Positions 1 to 9,619 of a stretch of 57,732 bases of DNA are shown in pieces (positions within the stretch are counted from its first letter, which is position 1; the number at the start of each line of letters is the position of its first letter). The stretch covers positions 1 through 57,732 of the forward strand of contig JAJYTF010000030.1 of the NCBI GenBank assembly GCA_021793155.1. Direction: 5' to 3'. The DNA is from Pseudomonadota bacterium. Lineage in GTDB: Bacteria > Pseudomonadota > Alphaproteobacteria > Rhodospirillales > Magnetospirillaceae. The notes under the pieces are model-generated. The model worked only from the letters and a program-made list of their open reading frames with translations. It ran no database searches and had not been told where the DNA came from. The position numbers and the translations under genes are program-made.

Positions 1-2
1 AC

Positions 3-125
3 TTCCAGTACATCATCCATCCGGGCTATGGCCAGGTGCTCGACACCTATATCCCGACCGCCGCACCCAGCCAGCGCATTCCCAACGCCACCGTCTTCGG
101 CGCCCGCACAACCATCACCTTCTGA
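3..125 (+). CDS. Carbohydrate porin (OprB type), C-terminal fragment
   Basis: The window opens inside a gene, and only its last 40 residues are present. They read FQYIIHPGYGQVLDTYIPTA and continue to a terminal GARTTITF before TGA. An aromatic-QYI-x-x-PG strand followed by a C-terminal beta strand ending in phenylalanine is the usual end of OprB-family outer-membrane porins; the terminal Phe is the signal for the outer-membrane assembly machinery. The gene converges on the ABC transporter genes that follow. Family assignment rests on a short tail, so it is moderate. Confidence 0.6.
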   Translation, partial: FQYIIHPGYGQVLDTYIPTAAPSQRIPNATVFGARTTITF

Positions 126-207
126 GGGCGATCCCCGCTTCGGCGGCGTGGTGGCGATCGACTTGCCCGAGGCTTGCGAAGGCCAAGCCGCGGGAGACCA
201 GCCTCTG

Positions 208-1554
208 CTATTCAGCCGCCGCGGTCTCGCTGGGTGCCGGTGGAGTCTCCGACTTTTCTTCGTCCTCTTCCGGAAGGCTGAGCACGCCCGAGGTATAGTC
301 GTAGTCGAAGATCTCCGCATAGCGGCCCCAGGCGATCACCTGTTCCAGGACACGCTCGGCCTCGTCGTCGGTCAGATAGTCTTCCAGCTCCTGCAGGAAG
401 CGATCCTCGGGCGCGCGGTGGTCGCGCCGCTCGTCGAGGATGCGGCGGATGTGGCTGGCCAGCGAGATGTGGTTGAGCAGGTGCTCGGCGAAGATTTCCT
501 TGCGCTGCGCGGCGTTGGCCTCGACATAGGCGAGCCCCGAAGGCAAGAGGCTGACGTCGCCATGCTCGACCTTGATGAAATTGAACAGCCGGCCAGCTTC
601 CAGCAGGTGGAACAAGGTCTCGTCGGGCAATTCCAGGATTTCCGCCAGTTGCGGCAAGTCGGCCTTGCCGTTGAGAGGAGGTTCGACCAGCGTTTCCAGC
701 ATGCCCTCGATCTTGTAGGGCGAGGCCTCGGGAAGGCGGTAACCCAGCGACAGCGGTTCCGGCGCGGCGCCGATGGCGCGGGTCGGCTGCTGCGTCATGG
801 TGGCATAGACTTCGTCGACGATCTGCTTGAAGGCCGCGGACTCAGTGTCGCGCGGATGCGGCAGATTGACCGGAATCTCCGCCTTCACCCGTCCGGGATC
901 CGACGAGAAGATGAGAATCCGGTCGGCCATGGTGACCGCCTCCTCGATATTGTGGGAGACGAACAGGATGCCCTTGGTGGGAATCGTCCGTTCCAGCCAC
1001 AACTCCAGCAGATCGTTGCGCAACGTCTCGGCCGTCAGCACGTCGAGCGCCGAGAACGGCTCGTCCATCAGCAGCACGTCGGGGCGCATGACCAGGGCGC
1101 GGGCAAAGCCGACGCGTTGGCGCATGCCGCCCGACAACTCGCGCGGGAAGGCCGACTCGAATCCCCCCAGCCCGATCAGGTCGATCACGTCCAGCGCCCT
1201 CCGCTCGCGCTCGGGCGCCGGCACCGCCATGGCCTCGAGACCCAGTTCGACGTTCTGCTGTACCGTCAGCCAAGGGAACAGGGCGAACGATTGGAAGACC
1301 ATGGAAATGCCGTAGGCCGGCCCGTTGATGGTCTTGCCGCGATACAGGACGTCGCCGCCATTGGGCTTGATCAGGCCGGCGATGATTCTGAGCAGGGTCG
1401 ACTTGCCCGACCCCGACTTGCCGAGGAGGGCGACGATCTCGCCTTCCTCGAGGCGGAAATTCACGCCTTCGAGGACCACCCGGTCCGACCGGTCAGGCGC
1501 TCGGAACGACTTGCGGACGCCGGCCAGGTTGATGAGCAGTTCGCCCTTGGTCAT
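208..1554 (-). CDS. NitT/TauT-type ABC transporter ATP-binding protein with C-terminal AAA-associated domain
   Basis: This is the ATPase subunit of an importer of the nitrate/sulfonate/bicarbonate class. The first 260 residues or so carry Walker A GKSGSGKST, signature LSGGMRQR, Walker B VLLMDEP and the switch histidine in SHN. The last 180 residues form the AAA-associated C-terminal domain (PF09821-like) found on a subset of these ATPases; it is mostly helical and probably regulatory. The ATG at 1554 is preferred over upstream in-frame codons because a GAGGAG ribosome site sits just before it and MTKGELLINL starts the conserved domain. It lies 31 bp after the permease gene on the same strand, so the two are one operon. 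The substrate cannot be named. Confidence 0.85.
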   Translation of the reverse strand: MTKGELLINLAGVRKSFRAPDRSDRVVLEGVNFRLEEGEIVALLGKSGSGKSTLLRIIAGLIKPNGGDVLYRGKTINGPAYGISMVFQSFALFPWLTVQQNVELGLEAMAVPAPERERRALDVIDLIGLGGFESAFPRELSGGMRQRVGFARALVMRPDVLLMDEPFSALDVLTAETLRNDLLELWLERTIPTKGILFVSHNIEEAVTMADRILIFSSDPGRVKAEIPVNLPHPRDTESAAFKQIVDEVYATMTQQPTRAIGAAPEPLSLGYRLPEASPYKIEGMLETLVEPPLNGKADLPQLAEILELPDETLFHLLEAGRLFNFIKVEHGDVSLLPSGLAYVEANAAQRKEIFAEHLLNHISLASHIRRILDERRDHRAPEDRFLQELEDYLTDDEAERVLEQVIAWGRYAEIFDYDYTSGVLSLPEEDEEKSETPPAPSETAAAE

Positions 1555-1585
1555 TGTCAGCTCCTCATAGCAATGCAGTTTCCGT

Positions 1586-3322
1586 CTAGTCGATGCGCCA
1601 GCGCTCTTCGGCAAGGCGGTAGAGACGCCGCCAGAGCTGGCGGTTGAACAGCATCACGAACAGGCACATCACGCAGATGCCCAGCGCAATCCGCGGGAAA
1701 TCGCCCTTGGCCGTGGCATCCGCGATGTAGGAGCCGATGCCTGTAGCGGTCAGGGTGTCGTTCCCCCAGCTCACCAGTTCCGAGACGATGCTGGCGTTCC
1801 ACGATCCGCCGGAAGCGGTGATGGCTCCGGTGACATAGGACGAGAAGATCGCCGGCAGGATCAGGCGCTTCCATTTCAGCCAACCTTTGAGCCCGAAATT
1901 GCCTCCGGCATCCTTGAAGTCGGTGGGGATGGCCGAGGCTCCGGCAATGACGTTGAACAGGATATACCACTGGGTGCCGAGGATCATCAGGGGGCTGGTC
2001 CAGATTTCCACTGAAAGGTGGTATTTCAGGATCAGAATCACCGCCACGGGAAACATCAGGTTGGCCGGAAAGGCCGCCATGAACTGGGCGATCGGCTGCA
2101 CCGTCTGCGCCCAGCGGGGACGCAGCCCGATCCACACGCCGATCGGCACCCAGATGACCGAGGCAACAACGATCAATACAAGAACCCGGGTGGCGGTCGC
2201 CAGCGCCATCAGGAAGACGCGCCACACCTCGTCTAGTGGGACCTCGGTCTTGACGAATTCAGCAACCCGGATCAGCGCATAGGCCGCCACCAGCGCCAAC
2301 AAGGTGTTCCAGGCCTTGTCGACCCATCCGAATTCGCGGCGCCGCGCCGGCGGCCTCCCCAGATTGTCGTCGCGCCGCCGCAGCAGAGGCAGCGACCAGT
2401 TCCACAGCAGCCTGGGAACACCGCCCAGATAACCCATCAGCCGGCTGCGCTGCAGGACGGTCAGCAGCCTGGAGGTGGGGATTTCCTCGCCCGGCGTGGT
2501 CTCGAACTTGAACTTGTCGGCCCAGGCCACCAGGGGGCGAAACAGCAGTTGGTCGTAAAGGATGATGCCCACCAGCATGGTCAGGATGGCCCAGCCGATG
2601 GCCGCCAGGTTCTTGTTGCTGATGGCCAAAGAAATATAGGAGCCGATGCCGGGCAGCAGGATTTGCTGCCCTGATACGGTGATTGCCTCGGAGGCCACGA
2701 CGAAGAACCAGCCGCCGGACACCGACATCATCATATTCCAGATCAGCGGCGGCATGGCGAAGGGCAGCTCGAGCCGCCAGAAGCGCTGCCAGGGCGACAG
2801 ATGGAACATGTCCGCCGCCTCTTGCAGGTCGAAGGGAACGGTGCGCAGCGACTGGTAGAAACTGAACGTCATGTTCCAGGCCTGCGAGGTGAAGATGGCG
2901 AAAATCGCCGCGCATTCCACACCCAGAAGATTGCCCGGGAACAAGGCGATAAAGCCGGTCACCGTGATAGACAGGAAACCCAGGATGGGAATCGACTGCA
3001 GGACGTCCAGAATGGGGATAAGAATCTTTTCGGCGTAACGGCTTTTCGCCGCCAGCGTCGCGTAGACCAGGGTAAAAAGCAGGGAGCAGATCATCCCCGC
3101 TCCCATACGCATACCCGAACGCAGCAGGTAATAGGGAAGATGCGACGGGTCGAGCGACAGAGGCAGCGCGTCGCCGATATTGTAAGGCGTGGTCATCTGG
3201 GCGCCGCCGAAAGCGAGCAACCACAAGACCGCCAGCACCAGCGGCAGAGCCACCAGATCCCACGCATTGGGCCGAATTTCCGGGGCGAAGCTGATAGTGG
3301 CTGGAATGATCGACGGCCGCAA
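1586..3322 (-). CDS. ABC transporter permease, tandem BPD-type domains (NitT/TauT class)
   Basis: A 578-residue integral membrane protein with two binding-protein-dependent permease domains in tandem, roughly residues 60-275 and 360-560. A single chain can therefore supply both halves of the channel. Strongly hydrophobic helices and the coupling-loop pattern (EAADMF..W..FWRLELP in the first half) support this. Start: TTG at 3322, preceded by GGGGAGGGG at good spacing; no upstream ATG fits. It heads a two-gene operon with the ATPase. No substrate-binding protein is encoded nearby, which is common for this fused-permease subclass but leaves the substrate open. Confidence 0.85.
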   Translation of the reverse strand: MRPSIIPATISFAPEIRPNAWDLVALPLVLAVLWLLAFGGAQMTTPYNIGDALPLSLDPSHLPYYLLRSGMRMGAGMICSLLFTLVYATLAAKSRYAEKILIPILDVLQSIPILGFLSITVTGFIALFPGNLLGVECAAIFAIFTSQAWNMTFSFYQSLRTVPFDLQEAADMFHLSPWQRFWRLELPFAMPPLIWNMMMSVSGGWFFVVASEAITVSGQQILLPGIGSYISLAISNKNLAAIGWAILTMLVGIILYDQLLFRPLVAWADKFKFETTPGEEIPTSRLLTVLQRSRLMGYLGGVPRLLWNWSLPLLRRRDDNLGRPPARRREFGWVDKAWNTLLALVAAYALIRVAEFVKTEVPLDEVWRVFLMALATATRVLVLIVVASVIWVPIGVWIGLRPRWAQTVQPIAQFMAAFPANLMFPVAVILILKYHLSVEIWTSPLMILGTQWYILFNVIAGASAIPTDFKDAGGNFGLKGWLKWKRLILPAIFSSYVTGAITASGGSWNASIVSELVSWGNDTLTATGIGSYIADATAKGDFPRIALGICVMCLFVMLFNRQLWRRLYRLAEERWRID

Positions 3323-3347
3323 CGTCCCCTCCCCGGCAGGCCTCAGA

Positions 3348-3366
3348 CGGCAGCCGGTGGCTGCCG
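3348..3366 (-). promoter_or_regulatory. Hairpin in the 5' leader of the permease mRNA
   Basis: CGGCAGCC and GGCTGCCG form a perfect 8-bp stem with a 3-nt loop, about 25 nt upstream of the TTG start of the permease. It could influence translation or act as an attenuator. No U-tract follows it, so a simple intrinsic terminator is unlikely. Confidence 0.4.
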
Positions 3367-3627
3367 CATCTGGCCCTCAATACGCTGGAACGGTTTCCTT
3401 GGCAATCGGACCCTCCATGGAGTTTTTGTTACGCCTTTCGTCGGGACGGATCCCTACCACGCGGCCTTGCCGGGGGAAGATTCCGCCCAATATTACCCGA
3501 CCCCTCGCTCTGGATGAATTTATCATTTTATTACAACAACTTGCAGTCATGGTCAGGGCCATCACAGAATCAACCTGGGGGTGATTTTTCCGGAAGTTTT
3601 CGACATTTTCCTGTCGCGCCACCACCC

Positions 3628-3644
3628 CCAATATGCGATATTGG
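3628..3644. promoter_or_regulatory. Palindrome, probable operator of the adjacent regulator
   Basis: CCAATAT-GCG-ATATTGG is a perfect 7-3-7 inverted repeat ending 4 bp before the regulator's ATG at 3649. Position and symmetry suit an autoregulatory operator; binding is inferred, not shown. Confidence 0.5.
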
Positions 3645-3648
3645 TCCT

Positions 3649-4278
3649 ATGTTGAAGCATGCTGATATCTGGTCGGCGATCGACCGCCTCGCACAGGAAA
3701 ATGGCCTCACCGCTTCCGGTCTGGCCAGACGCGCGGGATTGGATCCTACGACCTTCAACCGCAGCAAGCGCGTAACGCGCGAAGGCAAGCCGCGCTGGCC
3801 AAGCACCGAAAGCATCGCCAAGATCCTCGACGCGACGGCCACCAGCGTCGGTCGCTTCGTCGCCCTGATGCGCCCCGAGCAGCCATCTCCCGCCCGGCGC
3901 ACCGTTCCCTTGGCCAGCCTGAAGGAAATCCGCGGTCTGCATTTCGATGCCAGCGGCCATCCGGTTGGCGACCACTGGGATGAGATTTCCCTTCCCGAGG
4001 TGGCCGATCCCCACGCCTTCGCCGTCGAGGTGACCGAGAAAGGACTGGAGCCGGTCTATCACGACGGCGACATCCTGATCGTCTCGCCCTCCGCCGCGCC
4101 GCGCCGCGGCGACCGCGTCTTCGTCCGCACGGCCAGCGGCGACGTGCTGATCCGCCGACTGCTGCGCCGCACCGCGAAACGCATCGATCTGCAATCGCTG
4201 GCAGAAACCGGCGATGAGGTCAGCCTGCGCGGCGACAGCATTATCTCGCTGGCCCGTATCGTCTGGGTAAGCCAGTAA
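3649..4278 (+). CDS. LexA-like S24 family transcriptional regulator with N-terminal HTH
   Basis: A 209-residue protein. The N-terminus has a helix-turn-helix of the CI/XRE sort (LTASGLARRAGLDPTTFNRS). The C-terminal half, about residues 85-205, resembles the S24 peptidase/LexA fold (EVTEKGLEPVYHDGDILIVS, then RRGDRVFVRT). The start is set at ATG 3649, because the extra upstream residues in the same frame look non-coding and the palindrome lies there. Proteins of this type repress stress or phage-like genes. Here it is divergent from the transporter operon and may control it or only itself. Confidence 0.75.
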   Translation: MLKHADIWSAIDRLAQENGLTASGLARRAGLDPTTFNRSKRVTREGKPRWPSTESIAKILDATATSVGRFVALMRPEQPSPARRTVPLASLKEIRGLHFDASGHPVGDHWDEISLPEVADPHAFAVEVTEKGLEPVYHDGDILIVSPSAAPRRGDRVFVRTASGDVLIRRLLRRTAKRIDLQSLAETGDEVSLRGDSIISLARIVWVSQ

Positions 4279-4404
4279 TCTAGCTGCACCTCAGGCGCCG
4301 GACGCCACGCATCCGCGGGGCTTGGCTGTCCTCGGCTCGCCCCTTTCGGGGCTCGCTGCGGCGCGCTCAATGCGCTAGTCGCGGGCGGCGCCCGCTCCTG
4401 ATTC

Positions 4405-7206
4405 TCAGGTTCGCATTTCCTTCAGGAATTCGGCTGTTTCCCTGACCGCTTCGGCCAGGCCGACGCGGCGGGGGATGACGCCGGGCGGAAAAGCGCCGGC
4501 CAGTCGGGACGGCATCATTGGATCCAGCAAGACGAACACGCCGACGTCGCCGGCCCGCCGCACCAGCCGGCCGAAGGCCTGCTTCAGCCGCAGGCGGGTG
4601 ATCATGTCGTCGTAGGCTTTGCCGCCAAATGCGGCACGGCGCGCCTTGTGCAAAAGATCCGGTCGCGGCCAGGGCACCCGGTCGAAGACGATCAGTCGTA
4701 ACGACTGCCCGGGCACGTCGACGCCATCGCGCATGGCGTCGGTGCCCAGCAGGCAGGCGTCGTGCTCGGCCCGGAAGATGTCCACCAGGGTGCCGTTGTC
4801 CATACCCTCCACATGCTGGGCCAGCAGACGGATGCCCGCCGCGTCCAGAGGCCCGGCGACGCGCTTCCAAACCTCCCTCAGGCGGCTTACCGCGGTGAAC
4901 AGGCCCAGTCCGCCGCCGCCGGCAGCCTTGAACAGTTCGCGGTAGGCGGAGGCCACCTGCTCGAAGTCATCCTTGCGGACATCGGTAACCACCAGAACCC
5001 GGGTGCAGGTTTCGTAATCGAAGGGCGAAGGCATCGCCGCCCGCACCGGTGGCGCCGGAAATTGCGGCGCACCGGTGCGCCGCTCGGCCGCCGCCCAATC
5101 GGCCTCCACCTCGCCCGAGCCGTCGCGCAGTGTCGCCGAGGTGATCAGCAGGCCGTGGGCCGAAGCGGCGATGCTGCGGGCGAAAGGCTGCATTGGGTCG
5201 ACCCAATGGCGGTGAAAGCCGAGGTCGACGTCGCGTCCGTCGATGCGTTCGACCCCCAGCCATTCGACGAATTCTGGCTTCGCCTCGTCGCCCAGCCCCG
5301 CCAGCATATCCTTCCAGGCGGCCAGCGGGATCAATGCCCGCCGATCGATGCTGCGGGTGATCGCCTCGATGCGTTGGCGGGTGGAGATGTCCAGTTCCGC
5401 CGCCTCGTCACCCAGAAGCGCCGCCAGCAGCTTGGCCAGGCTGCGCAACGGCCGTATCAGCTCCCCAAATGCCGAAGCCAATGCTACGGCCGCTTCGGCC
5501 AGGCCGGGCGATGCCGGCCGCGGGTCGCATTCCAGGCTGTAGGGGCCGTCCTGACCGGCCGAGCGCGCATAGACCTGCTGGCGCACCAGGCCGAGAAACG
5601 ATTCGCAATCGCCCTGGCCGCGCCCCTCGGCCACCCTTTGCTGCCATCCCGGAGCCGGCAGCGCACACGCCGCCCGCAAAGCTTCGTCCAGGGCTTCGGC
5701 GGCCTCCGGGCTGCCCGCCACCAGGTCCTCGCAGCGCCGTTTCAGACCGCGGGCGCGCGTGCGCTGCCCTTCCGCCTCGGCGCCCAGCAGCCAGCGGCGC
5801 AGTTCCGCGGTCTCGAACCCTGACAGGGCCGCCGAAAAGGCACTGTCCGCGGCGTCGAACAGGTGATGGCCCTCGTCGAAAACATAACGGCTGGGCAGCA
5901 CGCCGTCGTCCAATCCGCCCAGCGCCGCCTGCATCATCACCAGGGCATGGTTGGCCACCACGATATCGGCTCGGCGGGCACGGCGCACCGTTCGCTCGAT
6001 GAAGCATTTGCGGAAATGCGGACAAGCCGCATAGATGCATTCGCCGCGGCGGTCGGCCAAGCCCAGGGTCCGCGCCTTGCCCAGCAGTTCCACCAGCCAG
6101 CCGGGCAGGTCGCCACCCACCATGTCGCCGTCGCGGCTGGCCAGCGCCCAGCGGGCCATCAGGCCGAGGGACACCGCCTCACCACTCTGCGGGACGGCAG
6201 CGCCCCGATGCATCAATCCCGGCGGCGCAAGACGCTGCACCGCCTCCTCCAGGTTCAACAGGCACAGATAGTTCTCCCGCCCCTTGCGGATTACCACCTT
6301 GCGGGCCTTCAGCGCGGCGTCCGGATAAAGCCGGTCGAGTTCACCGTCGAGCTGGCGCTGCAGGTTGCGGGTGAAGGTACTGACCCACACCGGCCCCTGG
6401 TTCTTCTCCGCCCACAGGCTGGCCGGGGCGATATAGCCCAGGGTCTTGCCGGTGCCGGTGCCCGCCTCGGCCAGCACCAGCCGGGGCGCGCCCGGCGCCA
6501 GGCGCGGGGCGAAGGCCAGCGCCGCCGCCGAGGCGTAGTCGGCCTGGCTGGGCCGCTGCTCCGCCCCCTCGCCCAGCATGGCGGCAAGGCGCTGCCGCGC
6601 CTCGGTTGGTTCCACCGCAATGCTGCCGGGCGGCGGCTCGGGCGCATGCTCGCTCCATTCGCCAAGGCGATCCCACACCTTCAGCCCGGCCGCGCCGTGC
6701 CCCTCGTCCTGGGCGGCGCCCAGGGCGGCCAGCACCGAGGGGCCCCAGGCCCAGCCGCCCCGCGCCATCACCCAGGCGATGCTCTTGGCGTCGGCCTGAC
6801 GGGCCGGCGGCTCGGCCGGCAAGCGGCGAGCCAACCGGTCAAGCAGCGCCCGCGCGGCAAGAACCAGCGTAGCGGCCTCGTCCTCGTGGCTGTCGGGCAG
6901 CGGCAGCCCCAAGACCTCTGCCAGGCCGCGGATGGTGGGGACGGCGAAGCAGGCCGGCTCGACGAAGGCAAACAATTCCAGAAGATCGAAGGCGGCCAGG
7001 GGATCGCCCTTCAGGCCGAGGCGCGCCGCCACGGCTAGGCGGTGGCAGACCAGCGGCGGCGTCTCCCGCCCCCGCCGCAGGGCCTCGGCGGCCGTCACTG
7101 CCTCGATTTCGCCGTCCGGTGTCAGCCAGACGGCGCCGCGAAGATGAACGACCAAAGCCGGAGCGGCGGGCAGGACAAGACGAGGCGAATCGGCAGCGCA
7201 GCGCAT
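4405..7206 (-). CDS. ATP-dependent DNA helicase, DinG/XPD-like
   Basis: A 933-residue superfamily 2 helicase. Walker A lies in AEAGTGTGKTLGY, and a DEAH-type box in FDEGHH. A cysteine group (CIYAACPHFRKC) between the two matches the iron-sulfur domain of the Rad3/XPD/DinG group. Near the C-terminus, DAMRDGVDVPG and QAFGRLVRRAGDVG fit motifs V and VI. Roughly 240 residues precede Walker A, longer than Escherichia coli DinG, as is usual in alphaproteobacterial homologues. Such enzymes unwind 5'-tailed DNA, D-loops and R-loops. It stands alone, convergent with the S24 regulator gene. Confidence 0.88.
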   Translation of the reverse strand: MRCAADSPRLVLPAAPALVVHLRGAVWLTPDGEIEAVTAAEALRRGRETPPLVCHRLAVAARLGLKGDPLAAFDLLELFAFVEPACFAVPTIRGLAEVLGLPLPDSHEDEAATLVLAARALLDRLARRLPAEPPARQADAKSIAWVMARGGWAWGPSVLAALGAAQDEGHGAAGLKVWDRLGEWSEHAPEPPPGSIAVEPTEARQRLAAMLGEGAEQRPSQADYASAAALAFAPRLAPGAPRLVLAEAGTGTGKTLGYIAPASLWAEKNQGPVWVSTFTRNLQRQLDGELDRLYPDAALKARKVVIRKGRENYLCLLNLEEAVQRLAPPGLMHRGAAVPQSGEAVSLGLMARWALASRDGDMVGGDLPGWLVELLGKARTLGLADRRGECIYAACPHFRKCFIERTVRRARRADIVVANHALVMMQAALGGLDDGVLPSRYVFDEGHHLFDAADSAFSAALSGFETAELRRWLLGAEAEGQRTRARGLKRRCEDLVAGSPEAAEALDEALRAACALPAPGWQQRVAEGRGQGDCESFLGLVRQQVYARSAGQDGPYSLECDPRPASPGLAEAAVALASAFGELIRPLRSLAKLLAALLGDEAAELDISTRQRIEAITRSIDRRALIPLAAWKDMLAGLGDEAKPEFVEWLGVERIDGRDVDLGFHRHWVDPMQPFARSIAASAHGLLITSATLRDGSGEVEADWAAAERRTGAPQFPAPPVRAAMPSPFDYETCTRVLVVTDVRKDDFEQVASAYRELFKAAGGGGLGLFTAVSRLREVWKRVAGPLDAAGIRLLAQHVEGMDNGTLVDIFRAEHDACLLGTDAMRDGVDVPGQSLRLIVFDRVPWPRPDLLHKARRAAFGGKAYDDMITRLRLKQAFGRLVRRAGDVGVFVLLDPMMPSRLAGAFPPGVIPRRVGLAEAVRETAEFLKEMRT

Positions 7207-7360
7207 CGCCGGGAGTATAGGGAGGGCTCCCCGCCAAAACCAGGGCGGGCTCGCCGTTCGAACAATTGTTTCCCGAGGGTGTTATCGGGGACGACGCGAA
7301 TTGTCGTTCCGGACGAATACGAGTGATCTCGTTCGCCCTCACGGAGAACGGAGACAAAAG

Positions 7361-7954
7361 ATGGTCCGTTTGGCCGCATCCCTCTTAATTGCGTTGGTGA
7401 TCGCCGCACCGGCCCCGGCCGCACAGCTTCGCGCACCGGATCGGGCGGCGCAGCGGCTGCAGGCGGCGATGAATTTGCTCGACGCCAGCGGCAAAGGCTA
7501 TGTCACCCTGGATGACTTTATGCGCGGCCGCCCGTTCGCCGGGCGCCTGTTCAGCGCACTGGACCGCAACGGCGACGGCGTGATCGAGCGCAGGGAATTC
7601 CTGGCCGGCCACGATGGCATGCGCGCCGCCGAGTTCGCCCGGCTCGATCGGCACAAGAACGGGCGGCTGACCCATGACGAGTTCCTGCGCGGCTGGAACC
7701 GCGAGCTGTTCGACGCCCTGTCCGATGGCAGCGGCTACCTGATCGCCGCCAATCTACGGCCGGACTTCTCACCAGGCTACGGCCCCGCCTATCCGCCCGC
7801 CCCCGCGGCTCCACCGCCATCCGCCGCACCGGTCGCCCAGGGACACTTCGCTCCGGGCGACCCGCGCAACATCTGCTGGGTTCCCGTCAGGCTGCGCGGT
7901 GGGCCGGGGTTCGGGATAGCCTGGCCATGGAGTTCGGACTGCGGCAGGCAGTGA
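7361..7954 (+). CDS. Exported EF-hand domain protein
   Basis: A 197-residue protein starting with a clear signal peptide (MVRLAASLLIALVIAAPAPA, cleavage likely after the AxA-like site). Two canonical EF-hand calcium loops are visible, DRNGDGVIERREF and DRHKNGRLTHDEF, plus a degenerate earlier one around DASGKGYVTLDDF. The C-terminal third is proline-rich (PAYPPAPAAPPPSAAP). ATG 7361 is preceded by a GGAGA ribosome site. Likely a periplasmic calcium-binding protein; the function is otherwise unknown. It has its own promoter region and no operon partners. Confidence 0.8.
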   Translation: MVRLAASLLIALVIAAPAPAAQLRAPDRAAQRLQAAMNLLDASGKGYVTLDDFMRGRPFAGRLFSALDRNGDGVIERREFLAGHDGMRAAEFARLDRHKNGRLTHDEFLRGWNRELFDALSDGSGYLIAANLRPDFSPGYGPAYPPAPAAPPPSAAPVAQGHFAPGDPRNICWVPVRLRGGPGFGIAWPWSSDCGRQ

Positions 7955-8025
7955 GGCAATAATTGACGTGAGGACATGGCCGGCATAGCTTGCCTTCTTT
8001 ACTCTTCAGGCTGTGATCTCTCGCC

Positions 8026-9618
8026 ATGTCGGACCTTCGTGACCTTGCCCGTAACGCCAGCGCCTGGCCTTTCCAGGAAGCGCGCGGCCTGCTCGACGAG
8101 CGGCTGAAGGGGCAGGCGCCGGCCAAAGGGTTCGTCCTGTTCGAAACCGGCTATGGGCCGTCGGGGCTGCCCCATATCGGTACCTTCGGCGAAGTGGCGC
8201 GCACCACCATGGTGCGCCGCGCCTTCGAGCTGCTGGCGCCCGGTATCCCTACCAGGCTGTTCGCCTTTTCCGACGACCGCGACGGCTTGCGCAAGGTGCC
8301 CGACAACATCCCCAACAAGGAGATGGTGACGCAGCATCTGGGCAAGCCGCTGACCGCCATTCCCGACCCGTTCGGCACTCACGAAAGCTTCGGCCACCAC
8401 AACAACGCCCGGCTGCGCGGGTTCCTCGATTCTTTCGGCTTCGAGTACGAGTTCCAAAGCGCCACCGACTGGTATACCTCGGGTCGGTTCGATGAGGGCT
8501 GCCTGCAGGTGCTGCGCCATTACGATCCCATCATGGAGGTCATGCTGCCGACCCTGGGCGAAGAGCGCCAGCAGACCTACAGCCCGTTCCTGCCGGTCTG
8601 CCCGAAGACCGGCAAGGTGCTGCAGGTGCCGGTGGTCGAACGCAACGTCGAAGCCGGAACCATCGTCTACAAGGACGAAGACGGCAGCTTCGTCGAGGCT
8701 CCGGTCACCGGCGGACGGGTCAAACTGCAATGGAAGGCCGACTGGGCCATGCGCTGGTTCGTGTTGGGTGTCGACTACGAGATGTCGGGCAAGGACCTGA
8801 TCCCCAGCTACCAGCTGGCCAGCCGCATCTGCCGGATCATGGGCGGCACACCGCCGATGAACCTCTCCTACGAGCTGTTCCTCGACGAAAAAGGGCAGAA
8901 GATCTCGAAGTCGAAGGGCAATGGCCTGGCGGTCGAGGACTGGCTGTGCTATGCGCCGCCGGAAAGCCTGGCGCTGTTCATGTTCCAGAAGCCGAAGGCG
9001 GCCAAGCGGCTTTATTTCGATGTCATTCCGCGCACCGTCGACGAATACCTGACATTCCTCGATAAATTCCCGGCGGAAGACGACGCCAAACGGCTGAACA
9101 ACCCGGTCTGGCACATCCATCACGGCAAGCCGCCGCAGCCGGAAACCGGGCTGTCCTACAATATTCTGCTGAACCTGGCATCGGTCTGCCATGCCGAGGA
9201 CCGTGCGGTGCTGTGGCATTTCATCAGCCGCTACGTGCCCGGAGCGACGCCGGTCAGCGCACCGATCCTCGACCGGCTGGTCGACTATGCGGTCGCCTAT
9301 TACAAAGACTTCGTCAAACCCGGCAAGCGTTACCGCCTGCCCACCGCCGACGAGGCGAAGGCCCTCTCCGACCTGGCCGCCGAACTCGCCGCCCTGCCGG
9401 CGGGTTCCGACGCCGAAGCCATTCAGACGGTCGTGTACGAAGTGGGCAAACGCCACCCGGCGTTCGCCGAGCTGAAAGCCTGGTTCCAGGCGCTGTACGA
9501 AATCCTGCTGGGGCAGGACCAGGGGCCGCGCATGGGCTCGTTCATCGCGCTTTACGGCATCGGCGAGACCGTCGCCCTGATCCGGCGGGCGCTGGCCGGC
9601 GAGGATTTGGCGGTCTGA
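8026..9618 (+). CDS. lysK: Lysine--tRNA ligase, class I
   Basis: A 530-residue class I lysyl-tRNA synthetase, the archaeal/alphaproteobacterial form unrelated to class II LysS. The HIGH-type motif is in [11 protein letters not shown] (about residue 45) and the KMSKS-type motif is KISKSKGNG (about residue 290). It charges tRNA-Lys with lysine in the cytoplasm. The next gene, metX, starts one base after its stop, so translation of lysK and metX is probably coupled. Confidence 0.95.
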   Translation: MSDLRDLARNASAWPFQEARGLLDERLKGQAPAKGFVLFETGYGPSGLPHIGTFGEVARTTMVRRAFELLAPGIPTRLFAFSDDRDGLRKVPDNIPNKEMVTQHLGKPLTAIPDPFGTHESFGHHNNARLRGFLDSFGFEYEFQSATDWYTSGRFDEGCLQVLRHYDPIMEVMLPTLGEERQQTYSPFLPVCPKTGKVLQVPVVERNVEAGTIVYKDEDGSFVEAPVTGGRVKLQWKADWAMRWFVLGVDYEMSGKDLIPSYQLASRICRIMGGTPPMNLSYELFLDEKGQKISKSKGNGLAVEDWLCYAPPESLALFMFQKPKAAKRLYFDVIPRTVDEYLTFLDKFPAEDDAKRLNNPVWHIHHGKPPQPETGLSYNILLNLASVCHAEDRAVLWHFISRYVPGATPVSAPILDRLVDYAVAYYKDFVKPGKRYRLPTADEAKALSDLAAELAALPAGSDAEAIQTVVYEVGKRHPAFAELKAWFQALYEILLGQDQGPRMGSFIALYGIGETVALIRRALAGEDLAV

Positions 9619-9619
9619 G

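Larger units (their letters stand above)
3323..3648. other. Divergent intergenic region between permease and S24 regulator
   Basis: A 326-bp gap holding the leader and promoter of the permease operon (leftward) and the promoter of the regulator (rightward). An A/T-rich stretch near 3515-3540 is the best candidate promoter zone. It contains the hairpin at 3348-3366 and the palindrome at 3628-3644, listed separately. No convincing gene is visible. Confidence 0.5.

Noticed and set aside
28-1647. Long plus-strand open frame opposite the ABC ATPase gene
   Set aside because: It is antisense to a gene with all ABC motifs, its translation is low in recognisable structure, and long antisense frames are expected in high-GC DNA.
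3370-3500. A possible guanidine-I (ykkC) riboswitch in the leader of the NitT/TauT transporter
   Set aside because: On the minus strand, TAGGGATCCG and GGGTCCGATTG loosely recall the first two conserved boxes, but the ACGG-GGGA and AAAAGCCCGGGAGA boxes are absent and the spacing is wrong. A covariance-model search would settle it.
4762-7038. Long plus-strand frames opposite the helicase gene
   Set aside because: Shadow frames caused by high GC and codon bias; the minus strand holds the helicase motifs.
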